Shown: positions 1-8,515 of the stretch, in pieces | Layout of the letters: each line of letters opens with the position of its first letter | Numbering within the stretch: the first letter of the stretch is position 1 | From: Desulfovibrio sp. MES5 | Lineage (GTDB): Bacteria; Desulfobacterota; Desulfovibrionia; Desulfovibrionales; Desulfovibrionaceae | Length of the DNA stretch: 64,000 bases | NCBI RefSeq assembly: GCF_002237645.1 | Contig: NZ_MJUZ01000011.1 | Location: forward strand, 62,001-126,000 | Direction of reading: 5' to 3' | Made by a program: the position numbers and the translations under genes | Notes under the pieces: model-generated | Database searches by the model: none | The model's input: the letters and a program-made list of their open reading frames with translations, nothing else | What the model was told of the DNA's origin: nothing

Positions 1-16
1 CCGATAGAGCCCTCAA

Positions 17-51
17 AAAAAACGGCCCGGAACTGTACCGGGCCGTTTTTT
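17..51. terminator. Bidirectional intrinsic terminator
   Basis: A perfect stem (AAAAACGGCCCGG at 18-30 with its complement at 38-50) closes a 7-nt loop and has A/T tracts on both sides, so it can act in both directions. It lies just past the stop of the leftward adhesin gene and probably ends that transcript. Confidence 0.85.
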
Positions 52-208
52 ATCTGGTCTGACGCCCAATGGGATTACCGGTGAGACCATGTATTCTCAA
101 ACTCTACGGCATGCCTGTATGGCGGCGTCAACGAGGGCACATCCGCTTGCGACTTTGCGACGAGGGGCCGCCCCGCAGTTTCCAGAGCAATTGCAGAGTG
201 CAAGGGCT

Positions 209-3200
209 CTACGCGCAGTTTTCGATGGTCATCTGCACATACATTGTTTCGCCGCTTTCATTGTTGTATTGCGTGTAGGTTTCGCCATTCAACACCCTGG
301 TTTCAGTGCTGGCTGCCCATCCCGAATCAACCAGGGAGTCACTGGATTCGGTTCGGACGAAGATGTCAGTATTTTCATGGCTGCTGTTCTTCAGATCGAA
401 CAGACGGTCCAGGCTGCTGCTGTGGGCAAACAGGGACTCATCACCCGACCCCACAAAATCAAGCAGGACGCTTTCATAACCGTCGCCCACATCGCCGATA
501 TTGTGCATGGTCTGGTCAAACCCGTCCTGATCGGGATTTTCCGCGCCGTTGAACCGAACAAAGAGCAGGTCATTGTCCCCTGCATGATTATCGTGGGAAC
601 CGAAATCATGCTCATAGGCGTTGGCCACCAGATCCACGTTGGTTCCCGCATCAATAACGCGCACGAGAATGTCGAGATCGCCGACACTGTTCTGGATCAG
701 ATGGTAGGCATCCGACCCCATATCCACGCCTTGCAGGATGATTTCATTGAAGTTGTGAATATTGTTTTCAATGGCGCCGCTTTCAAACCAGCTCTTGTAG
801 TACTGCATGAAGGTTTCGTGGTCGGGCGCTGAAAGGATCAGCAGATTATAGCCCTCGCCGCCGTCAATGGTAAGACCGTTTGACGAGCCGATGTCCACCG
901 CGCCGTTGAGCTTCACAATGTCATCGCCGCCGCCAGTCTGTATGGTGACGTGCCCGGTGCCGTCGGTGACGATGCCGCCGTTGATTTCAACGTAATCGCC
1001 ACTGTCGCCGCGTGAGACAATCTGTACATGACCGCCGCTGATGGCTTCAATGGCTATGCCGTTGGTCATGCTTTCAAGGTCAGTACCGACCTTGGCGGAG
1101 ATGATAACCTTCAGGCCAGAATCCGAAGTCCCGCCCAGTATGGCATTGGAGATCGACACGTTTCCGCCCCCATCCGCATGAATTCCAACGCTGTGGTGAG
1201 CGTCTGCAGCCTCAATAGTGACGTCATTGGAGACGATATGCACCATGCTGCCCTCAACTGCGGCAATGCCGGTACTGCTGGACGTGCTGCCTGCCTCGGG
1301 ATTGCCTGTGGCCTTGACGGTCAGTGAGTCCGCCCGAATATCCACGGTTGAAGTCGCTTGATATAGGTGGCCGTATGTAGTGAATTCAACGCTGTCGGCC
1401 AGAATTCCCGTATTGTGCCACGCGCCTTCGGCTGAAACGGTCAGTTGATTAACGGCATCAAAATCGTATCCTATTGTATACCCAAGCGCTGTTGTGTTCG
1501 GCGCCTTGTTTCCGTACCCATCATCGCGCCACAGATTATCTTCTGAATCAGAAATGATGGCGAACTTACGGCCGCTGGCTTCGATGCCCACACTGCGGCT
1601 GTCAGCAGAAAGACCGGTTCCGGCTTCCACTTTGGCGGTAATTTCCGCCTCCTTGGCTCCAAGCGCCAGCACATAACTGGGGGCATTGTTGAAAAAGAAC
1701 CCTCCGTCATCGTCCGGATAAAAAGCGTAGCCGGCGTAAATGCCTGTGGCTGAAGTTGCGCCGCCATTGTCTACAGCGGCAACATTCAATGTGAACCGCT
1801 CATCCGCGCTGATGACAAAGGTTTCCTTTTTATGCGTGTGGGTGGCATTGATGCCAATGATGTGATTTATGGCTGAACTGCCGTCCGCCCCCACCGTACC
1901 GCTCAGGTTGATGTTCTTCCCGGTAATGGATGATGATGCCATCACTGCGGCATCCGGAACATATTCGTAGGGACCGCCAGCAGGAAAAGCTGTTGCCCCG
2001 TTGTAGTGCACCACAGCAATATTCTCACCATTGGCGTTTACTGAAAGATTCACATCTCCCAGCTCCGCCTTCAGGTCGGCTGTCCCGTTGCTTATTTCCA
2101 GAGCGGAAACCCATTCCTGACCTGAGCCTGTGGACAAATGCTTGCCCTGCATGGCCACATCCACATTGATGTCGCCATTTTTGGAGGCGATATTCACGTC
2201 GCCCAACTGGGCATTAATGCCTGCGGCCTCAAATCCGCCGTCCCGTGCGCCAAGGTTCAGACTGATATTCACATCTTTTTCAGCCTGAATATCCACAATG
2301 GTCTGCTGACCACGGTTTGAGTCAAAATCCAAGCCCTGGGTGAAATAAGGATTCGAGGATTCGTTAAACTTATCCACAAGATATTGCTGGTAAAGGCCAG
2401 CGGTATACTGATATTGCTGATATCTGTCGGCAAAATCTCCTTCGCCGGGCAGATCGTTACCCCCCAGCCCAACACCGGAAAACACGCCGAAAAAGCTGGA
2501 AGAGTCGTCCAGCGAACCGCTCTCGGTCCTGTTATTCACGGTGATGTCAACATTGCCATCAGCAGCGGCTATGGTTACGTGCCCATTATCCGTGGCGGCA
2601 ACCCCGGCAACCGCAGTATTGAAGCCTGCCGTTCCCGTCATATCCGCGCTGACCTGCACATCGCCCGTGGTGGCAGTGATGCTGACATCGGAACTGTCAA
2701 ACTCCCTGCCTACAAAAAAACCGGTAGTCCCGCCGGTCGATCCAAGGGCGCCGCTATTTGTCAATACGCCGCCATCGGCGCGCACGCCAGTGATCACAGC
2801 GCTCTTGTCGGCAGATCCGGCAGCAACGGAAGCAGCGCCCACAGAAACGCCCTGCGCCTCCAAAGAAACATGGCCTCCGCCTGTGGCGTAAGCGCCGCTG
2901 ACATAGGCTGCGCCGTCCGCAGAAAAACTGGGCTGGTCACTCACGGTCTGGATAATCAGATCGCCGCCAGTCACCCGAATTTCGTTCTGGCCCGTTGTGC
3001 CTTGGGCGGCCACTGTTGCCGTTACGTTCGCCGAATACTCGGTGGCATCTGCACCCGTGTAGCCCAGTCCATAGCCAGTGTCGCCAAATCCAGGCAGCGG
3101 CTCATGATGCTCCACACCCGTCAGTACGGCAGTGTTGTCATTATTGCTGATGCGCAAAGAGCTCGTGCCCGACTTCAGGTCGATCTCAAATCTGCTCTGC

Positions 3201-4300
3201 CCGCCGTCAGCGGTGAGCGACGTTTCAGTGAGCTGATAGTGCATTTCGCGGCCACTGCCCGCATCATACGCGCCTTCGCCCGCCGGAGGATGCGGCAGCT
3301 TGATGGCTGCGGCAATATCAGCCGTGCTGGCGTTGGTAAAATGCGCGCCATGGGCGACCTCACCAGCCCAGGTCTGGTCTGTTACCTGCATGTCGGCACT
3401 TTCCGGCGCCTTCCAGGCAATGGATGTCATGTCATTGTGGTCAGTGGTGGAAGCGACCCGCACGCCATGACTGATCTGCTGGCCATTGGCGTCAGTGAAC
3501 ACCAGGGTGTAGTTTTCAGACCCTGTAGCGCCACTGGCAACGTCGGTAAGCGTAAATACAAGTTCACCCTTCACGGGATCATACACAGCCTGATAGCCAT
3601 CAAGATCAAATGTCCAGGTTCCGTCGGGGTTGGCTGTTCCGGTATAGCTTATGCTGCCGTCAAAATTGGTGATGGCAAGGGTTTTGCCCGCCACGTCGTC
3701 ATCGCCAAGGCGCGCCAGATCAAGGTGAACCTCGGGGTTGTCCTGCCCGTCAGCGCCAAGAAGCGCCACGTTGGAGTATTTGAGGGAGTATTGAACAGGA
3801 GGCTGCGGGTTTTCACCGCCGTTGCCGCCGCCGTCGCCGCCAGGGGCAGGAGCCTGTCCCACCGCTGCCGCGAACAGAGAATTGTGCGTGCCAGGGTCGC
3901 TGAAGGCGCTTCCAGAGCCCGCCTCATAAGCTACCCCATCCAGATGATCCACGCCATCGGCAAGTTCGCTACCGCTGAACTCATTATACCGGGCGGAGCG
4001 TTCAGATGCGGGAGCCCCCTCGGCAGGCGCGAGGTCAGGACCAAAGGCGTTGAAAAAATCCGCGCCTGTGACGAGCTGCCCGTCCACTTCAAAATCCGGG
4101 GTATTGTCCTTGGTGTATTCAGTATAAAAATCAGCAATCCTGATGCTTCCGCCATCGTCAAAGTGGAAGACAAGGGCATCATCAGCTTTTTCCAGAGTAA
4201 TCTGATCGGCAGAGAAATCCACGACAAAGGTGGATTCTTTTGCAGAAGGAACTGTTACCTGCTGTCCAGCAGCAGGACGCATAAGAGAAATCGTATTCAT
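209..4300 (-). CDS. Giant acidic surface/secreted protein (type I-secreted adhesin-like)
   Basis: The protein has 1363 residues. I start it at the ATG at 4300, after a purine-rich GGGGGCGAG, rather than further upstream. Residues 1-90 (MNTISLMRP..., then DFSADQITLEKADDALVFHF and a GxxFFNAFGPDL segment) form a module I recognise from the N-termini of large Desulfovibrio adhesins; in LapA/BapA-type proteins such modules act in outer-membrane retention. A Gly/Asn-rich linker follows near 170. The body is a long series of degenerate strands of the form GDVNIxxxNGDINVxV, which suggests a beta-helix or beta-sandwich stalk. Near residues 1118-1150 there are two degenerate RTX-like strings (GGGDDIVKLNG and DGGEGYNLLIL), consistent with type I secretion. 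There is no Sec signal peptide, and the only cysteine I see is the next-to-last residue. No ABC/MFP secretion genes lie in the window. Adhesion is inferred from architecture. Confidence 0.75.
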   Translation of the reverse strand: MNTISLMRPAAGQQVTVPSAKESTFVVDFSADQITLEKADDALVFHFDDGGSIRIADFYTEYTKDNTPDFEVDGQLVTGADFFNAFGPDLAPAEGAPASERSARYNEFSGSELADGVDHLDGVAYEAGSGSAFSDPGTHNSLFAAAVGQAPAPGGDGGGNGGENPQPPVQYSLKYSNVALLGADGQDNPEVHLDLARLGDDDVAGKTLAITNFDGSISYTGTANPDGTWTFDLDGYQAVYDPVKGELVFTLTDVASGATGSENYTLVFTDANGQQISHGVRVASTTDHNDMTSIAWKAPESADMQVTDQTWAGEVAHGAHFTNASTADIAAAIKLPHPPAGEGAYDAGSGREMHYQLTETSLTADGGQSRFEIDLKSGTSSLRISNNDNTAVLTGVEHHEPLPGFGDTGYGLGYTGADATEYSANVTATVAAQGTTGQNEIRVTGGDLIIQTVSDQPSFSADGAAYVSGAYATGGGHVSLEAQGVSVGAASVAAGSADKSAVITGVRADGGVLTNSGALGSTGGTTGFFVGREFDSSDVSITATTGDVQVSADMTGTAGFNTAVAGVAATDNGHVTIAAADGNVDITVNNRTESGSLDDSSSFFGVFSGVGLGGNDLPGEGDFADRYQQYQYTAGLYQQYLVDKFNESSNPYFTQGLDFDSNRGQQTIVDIQAEKDVNISLNLGARDGGFEAAGINAQLGDVNIASKNGDINVDVAMQGKHLSTGSGQEWVSALEISNGTADLKAELGDVNLSVNANGENIAVVHYNGATAFPAGGPYEYVPDAAVMASSSITGKNINLSGTVGADGSSAINHIIGINATHTHKKETFVISADERFTLNVAAVDNGGATSATGIYAGYAFYPDDDGGFFFNNAPSYVLALGAKEAEITAKVEAGTGLSADSRSVGIEASGRKFAIISDSEDNLWRDDGYGNKAPNTTALGYTIGYDFDAVNQLTVSAEGAWHNTGILADSVEFTTYGHLYQATSTVDIRADSLTVKATGNPEAGSTSSSTGIAAVEGSMVHIVSNDVTIEAADAHHSVGIHADGGGNVSISNAILGGTSDSGLKVIISAKVGTDLESMTNGIAIEAISGGHVQIVSRGDSGDYVEINGGIVTDGTGHVTIQTGGGDDIVKLNGAVDIGSSNGLTIDGGEGYNLLILSAPDHETFMQYYKSWFESGAIENNIHNFNEIILQGVDMGSDAYHLIQNSVGDLDILVRVIDAGTNVDLVANAYEHDFGSHDNHAGDNDLLFVRFNGAENPDQDGFDQTMHNIGDVGDGYESVLLDFVGSGDESLFAHSSSLDRLFDLKNSSHENTDIFVRTESSDSLVDSGWAASTETRVLNGETYTQYNNESGETMYVQMTIENCA

Positions 4301-4776
4301 CTCGCCCCCAAAGTAATTTTGGCGTTTGCGACGAATGACACAAAGCACGACTTTCAGACCACGATCTGAAAATTGCGCGCAACCGTCATAGTAATTGGGA
4401 TTATATAGGGAGGCTCGGAAGAAAATCCGAGAATCCGAGGAGACATCAAGTCTCCCCCAGTCAGCAGATCATGAATTACAAGCAGCCAACTGATTAAGCA
4501 AAGTGAAGAGAATATTTTAAGATTCCACTCTTCAGGCAGTGGTAATCAAATTCCAATTGTATACCTTAGTCGTCAAGATAGACATACAAGTGGACCCTGT
4601 CAACAAATAAAAATGATTCTTAATTACGATAAATACCTCATGCACTCATGGGTAGACAACAAAAAAATATAATAATACATATTTTCTGAGCTTATATGAG
4701 CGACATCACTATAGTAAGTGCTGCTTAGCTTATCATTCTCAATAGAATAACAAATATAAATTTATCACGACCTGCG
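4301..4776. other. AT-rich intergenic region
   Basis: About 475 bases between the ligase stop and the adhesin start. It is clearly more AT-rich than its surroundings and should hold the adhesin promoter. I see no convincing ORF, RNA gene or strong hairpin. The base composition would suit a silenced or regulated promoter region, but no operator can be named. Confidence 0.5.
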
Positions 4777-6072
4777 TCATGTCTGCTTAAACCTGTGGCC
4801 TGTGGGCACAGTGCCGACCCTGATCCGCAAAGGGCGCGCATGAGGTGGCAAAACCTCCCCCAGGCGCCGCCGCAGGGCGTCAATGGACAGATCCACTCCT
4901 TCGCCCGGCTGGCATAACAGCTCTACATGCATGCCTGTCAGAGGGTTGGGTGCCCCGTTTGCCTTGGCCTGCCTCACGCCTGGGAAAGAAAGAGCCGCGC
5001 TTTCTACTTCGGCAGGCAGCACCTTGAGCCCCCCGACGTTGATCACATTGTCAGCCCTGCCCACAATCCGCAGCCATGGCCCGTCAAGCTCCACCAGGTC
5101 TTTGGTGTTGAACCAGCCTTCAGCATCAAAGGGCGAAGGCGCATTGAGGTATCCCAGCATCCTGTTTTCGGCTCTGATATGCAGTTCACTGTCGCGGACG
5201 CGGCTTTCCACACCTTCGCCGCCGATCTGTATCCAGAGTTCGTCGCGTTTCCGTGTGCGCACCCGCAGAATGCCCAATTCGGACATGCCATAGGTCTGCC
5301 GCAAGTCCACCTGCGGCAGAAGGTCCGCAATGGTTGACAGCGTATTCTGATCCATCAGCTCGGTGCCGTACGTGACAAGCCGCAACGTCGGCAGATCGGC
5401 TCCGTCCAGAAGACCGCTGTGAACCAGCATGCGCAAAAAAGTTGGCGTCGTGGGCAGCAGCTGGACGCCATGTGCGCGAATGTCGTCTAGTACGGCGGGA
5501 ACGGTGCGTGCCGTCGGGCGCACCACAAGACCATTATTATACAGCATATGAAACAGCGTGTTCAGGCCGCCGATATGGTCAAAGAGCAAAAATCCCAGAG
5601 TGGTCCATGCCGGACGCGGCGTGGCAAAGCGGGCAAGAAATTTATCAAAGTCGTGCACAATGGCCTTGGGACTGCCGGTGCTGCCAGAAGAAAAAAGAAT
5701 CAGTCCGGCGTGGCCCTGGGCGCGCAGCTGGTCCAGCAAAGGATGGGCGGCCTGCCGCTCTTGCCGCCGCACAAGCTTGCCGTCGGCCATGACAACGTCG
5801 ACATGGCCGGCTGCAAAACAGTATTCGTGCTGCGCGCGGTTTGCCGCCACCAGCGGCATGATGATGGCCTTCTTGTCCACAAGGGTCAGCAGGTTCCGTA
5901 TGCCTGACGCGTCAAAGTCCCCCACAAGGGCCACCACATCACCGGGGGCAACGTCGGCACACTGGTCAGACGCCTGCGCCATATCGGCAAGGCTGAGACT
6001 TTCCCCCGGCCCGAGCAGGAAAGGACGGCGGGGATCAGCGCTGCGCTGACAGAGATCGCGATACAGGCTCAC
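4777..6072 (-). CDS. AMP-dependent acyl ligase (ANL superfamily)
   Basis: The enzyme is predicted to activate a carboxylic acid as an acyl-adenylate and pass it to CoA or an acyl carrier protein. ANL motifs are complete: P-loop SSGSTGSPK near residue 130, YGMSE near 263, TKD near 324, GRADNVINVGG near 340-350, and the C-terminal domain ending in HRFKQT, whose Lys is at the place of the catalytic A10 lysine. At about 431 residues it is shorter than typical acyl-CoA synthetases (500-650), like small stand-alone ligases of specialised pathways. I choose the GTG at 6072, whose GTGA overlaps the TGA of the upstream SDR gene; an ATG at 6093 is the alternative. It is third in the leftward ACP-SDR-ligase operon, so it probably loads the adjacent ACP. 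The acid is unknown. Confidence 0.85.
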   Translation of the reverse strand: MSLYRDLCQRSADPRRPFLLGPGESLSLADMAQASDQCADVAPGDVVALVGDFDASGIRNLLTLVDKKAIIMPLVAANRAQHEYCFAAGHVDVVMADGKLVRRQERQAAHPLLDQLRAQGHAGLILFSSGSTGSPKAIVHDFDKFLARFATPRPAWTTLGFLLFDHIGGLNTLFHMLYNNGLVVRPTARTVPAVLDDIRAHGVQLLPTTPTFLRMLVHSGLLDGADLPTLRLVTYGTELMDQNTLSTIADLLPQVDLRQTYGMSELGILRVRTRKRDELWIQIGGEGVESRVRDSELHIRAENRMLGYLNAPSPFDAEGWFNTKDLVELDGPWLRIVGRADNVINVGGLKVLPAEVESAALSFPGVRQAKANGAPNPLTGMHVELLCQPGEGVDLSIDALRRRLGEVLPPHARPLRIRVGTVPTGHRFKQT

Positions 6073-6755
6073 ACGCCACCCACATGAAGGCATTGGCCGG
6101 AGATCATGCCGCTGGCGTCATCCAGCAGCCAGCGGACTGTCTGCCAGACGTCGTCAAGGGCGCACTGGCGGCGAATAACCTGCCGTTCCACCAGGGCGTC
6201 GAGCTTGCCCTGAGGGACTTTCGCCGTGAGTTGCGTGGGGATGGGGCCGGGAGCCACCGCATTGACCGTGACCTCCCAGGAGGACATTTCACGCGAAAAA
6301 GCCCGCGTGAACCCTTCCACCCCCGCCTTGGCGGCCACATAGGCGCTCTCGCCCTCAAGTCCCAAAGCCACGGCAATGGATGAAAAATTTATTATCCTGC
6401 CGCCCTTGCGGCGCGCCAGCAAACGCCCGGCCTGCGCCGAGCAGTACATGGTTCCGAGCAGATTGACTTCCACAATACGGCGCATGGTCTCTGGCGGCGT
6501 TGTCACGGTAAGGTTCATCGACGCAATGCCCGCGGCATTGATGACGCCCCACAGCGGCACATGCCGCAATCTGGCAAAACAGTCAGCCACCTGATCCGCC
6601 ATGGCCACATCGCAGGCCAGCGTTTCGCACGGCATATCAGCGGGGGGCGTTCGGCAAAGCCCTGTCACGCTATACCCCTCCTCCATGGCGCGCATGGCCA
6701 GATGCCGCCCCACGCCGCCGCTTATGCCTGTTATGACCACATGACGGTCTGCCAT
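6069..6755 (-). CDS. Short-chain dehydrogenase/reductase (FabG-like)
   Basis: A 228-residue classical SDR. The N-terminal cofactor motif is GISGGVG, followed by NAAG near residue 82, a catalytic Ser in NFSSIA and the YxxxK pair in YVAAK. Charge after the second strand (LCRTPP) suggests NADP(H). The start is the ATG at 6755, one base after the ACP stop and behind a strong GGAGGGG; an in-frame ATG 18 bases earlier is less likely. Tight coupling to the ACP and the ligase makes reduction of a 3-oxoacyl-ACP (or oxidation of a hydroxyacyl group) the likely reaction. It might instead act on a sugar or free acid; substrate not visible. Confidence 0.85.
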   Translation of the reverse strand: MADRHVVITGISGGVGRHLAMRAMEEGYSVTGLCRTPPADMPCETLACDVAMADQVADCFARLRHVPLWGVINAAGIASMNLTVTTPPETMRRIVEVNLLGTMYCSAQAGRLLARRKGGRIINFSSIAVALGLEGESAYVAAKAGVEGFTRAFSREMSSWEVTVNAVAPGPIPTQLTAKVPQGKLDALVERQVIRRQCALDDVWQTVRWLLDDASGMISGQCLHVGGV

Positions 6756-6756
6756 G

Positions 6757-7056
6757 TCACCCCTCCTGCCCAAGCGTCGGCAAGGAGCATATGTATTCTG
6801 CCAGACTGCCTATGGTCTGGTACGGGCTGTTTTTTGCCGACATCATACTGTCATGAGTCCATGTAAAGCGCCTATTATTGTCCGTGCAATAGTCTTCCAG
6901 CGCCAGCATGAGTTCCACCAGCATCAACGACGAAAGCACGCCCCCCTTGCCCATAAGGGGGGTTGTTTCGTCAATCTGCGGGGCAGAGCCCATTTCTTCG
7001 GACATGATTCGCAATATGGCAGCATGGATAAAATCTAAAACGTCTTTCTTCATCAT
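6757..7056 (-). CDS. Acyl carrier protein, copy 1
   Basis: A 99-residue acidic helical protein. The segment PLMGKGGVLSSLMLVELM aligns with the phosphopantetheine site of ACPs; the usual Asp before the serine is replaced by Ser (SSL instead of DSL), but the attachment Ser is present. The C-terminal PYQTIGSLAEYI matches PYRTMQSLAEYL in the second ACP of this locus, so the two are paralogues. The start is the ATG at 7056 behind AGAGAG; the upstream TTG at 7062 is unlikely. It heads the leftward operon, directly upstream of the SDR and the ligase. Confidence 0.75.
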   Translation of the reverse strand: MMKKDVLDFIHAAILRIMSEEMGSAPQIDETTPLMGKGGVLSSLMLVELMLALEDYCTDNNRRFTWTHDSMMSAKNSPYQTIGSLAEYICSLPTLGQEG

Positions 7057-7320
7057 TTGCAATAACTCTCTATTTAATCATACTATAAAGAGAGAAATGT
7101 GGCACGGGCAGCAAATACGTTATCCATGCTCTTCCCTTCGTAAAAAAAATATGCTCATCTGACAGAAGCCCTTGTTCATACAGTAAACCACAATAAAAGT
7201 TGTCATTTACAAATACTGACAAACAGAGCCCCACTGAAAATAAATTAAAAAAGACATTCCTTCAAATGGCAAGCGTGGAGCCGCCATACGGCCTGCCCCC
7301 GCAGCCCAGAGGAAAGAAAT
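7057..7320. promoter_or_regulatory. Divergent promoter region of the acyl-transfer cluster
   Basis: The 264-bp gap between the two divergent operons is AT-rich and must hold both promoters. I could not pick a convincing -35/-10 pair or an operator by eye. The rightward gene has a clear AGAGGAAAG ribosome-binding site just before 7321. Confidence 0.4.
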
Positions 7321-8505
7321 ATGACCAATACACGCTTTACGCACGCGGCCCTTGCCGCCATAAGCTCCGTAGTGGCCGGGCATGCGGTGTCCGTTGAAGA
7401 CGAGCTTGAGTATTTTTCAGACAATCCCGCACAGATGAAGCGCTTTACCGATGTCAGCGGACTGCATACACGCCGTAAAGCCGATGATGACGTGACGGCG
7501 TCAGACATGTGCGCTCAGGCAGCGCGCGCCCTTCTGCGCCATACCGACACCCCTTCAAGCGATATCGGCGCTGTCTTTTTTGTCAGCCATAGTGCGGACT
7601 ACCTTTTGCCCGCAAGCGCCGCCATTTTGCAACACAGTCTGGGTCTGCCGCGTAACTGCGTGGCCATGGATATGAATGCCGGATGCGCAGGCTTTATAAA
7701 CGCCCTGTGGATGGCGGCAAGCCTTGTGGAGTCGCGCGCCTGCAAAAACGTGCTTCTTCTGGCTGGCGACACTCCGGGGCGCTTTCAGCCTGCCGCTAAC
7801 AGGGTGGTAGGCCCCATCTTTGGCGATGCGGGAACAGCGGCGCTGGTTTCCTATAGCGAATCCCCCTCGCCCATGAGCTTTGCCTTCGGCACAGACGGCA
7901 GCAAGCATGAGGCCCTGGTTATTCCCGGCGGCGGAAGCCGCATACCCCAATGCGCCTCTGAAGGAGCGGACAGTCCGTTCAATCAGACCGTATCCGACGA
8001 TAAGGGCAATCCCTGGACTCTTGGCGGGCAGTGCTCCATCTGGATGGACCCTATGGGCATATATACCTTCAGCACCTCTGTCGTCCCCCCGCATATAAAG
8101 GAACACCTGCAGCATGAAGGTCTTGAGCCGCAAAACGTGGACAGACTGTTTCTGCATCAGGCAAACAAGATTATTGTCGATTCCATTGCCAAAAAAGTTG
8201 GCATTGGCAAAGAAAATGTCCCCACTGAGTCTCTGAGTCTCTACGGCAACCTGGGGGTCGCGTCCGTACCCGTTCTTATCTGCGCCCACTATGCCAAAAG
8301 CAGCTCCGGCCCTGCGGCCAAAGGACACGCAAATACTGTGCTTTGTTCGTTCGGCGCCGGTCTCTCGTGGGGTTCGGTGATCCTTTCCCTTGATAAAACA
8401 ACGATTTTACCGGTATGCGATTACATAAAAGAAGAAAAAGCAGCCTCGCGAGCCGAGCGCATCGCCTACTGGCACAAAAAATTTTCAGGGCACGCCCCCA
8501 AGTGA
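7321..8505 (+). CDS. 3-oxoacyl-ACP synthase III-type condensing enzyme
   Basis: A 394-residue thiolase-fold KAS III. The triad is visible: Cys122 in MNAGCAGF, His279 in FLHQANK and Asn310 in YGNLGVAS. The C-terminal FGAGLSWGSVIL is typical of FabH. The family condenses an acyl-CoA starter with malonyl-ACP. The protein is about 70 residues longer than housekeeping FabH, with a C-terminal basic tail, which fits a specialised paralogue. It begins the rightward operon and is followed 10 bases later by the aminotransferase-GNAT fusion and then an ACP. With the divergent SDR it could make a short 3-hydroxyacyl-ACP. Similar KAS III/ACP/SDR sets occur in islands that acylate amino sugars on glycosylated flagellin, so that is one plausible role. 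Confidence 0.88.
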   Translation: MTNTRFTHAALAAISSVVAGHAVSVEDELEYFSDNPAQMKRFTDVSGLHTRRKADDDVTASDMCAQAARALLRHTDTPSSDIGAVFFVSHSADYLLPASAAILQHSLGLPRNCVAMDMNAGCAGFINALWMAASLVESRACKNVLLLAGDTPGRFQPAANRVVGPIFGDAGTAALVSYSESPSPMSFAFGTDGSKHEALVIPGGGSRIPQCASEGADSPFNQTVSDDKGNPWTLGGQCSIWMDPMGIYTFSTSVVPPHIKEHLQHEGLEPQNVDRLFLHQANKIIVDSIAKKVGIGKENVPTESLSLYGNLGVASVPVLICAHYAKSSSGPAAKGHANTVLCSFGAGLSWGSVILSLDKTTILPVCDYIKEEKAASRAERIAYWHKKFSGHAPK

Positions 8506-8515
8506 GGGTAAATAT

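Noticed and set aside
2384-4369. 661-codon open frame antisense to the surface protein gene
   Set aside because: It is a shadow of the minus-strand gene, whose N-terminal module, ribosome-binding site and terminator are real. The antisense product has no recognisable motif.
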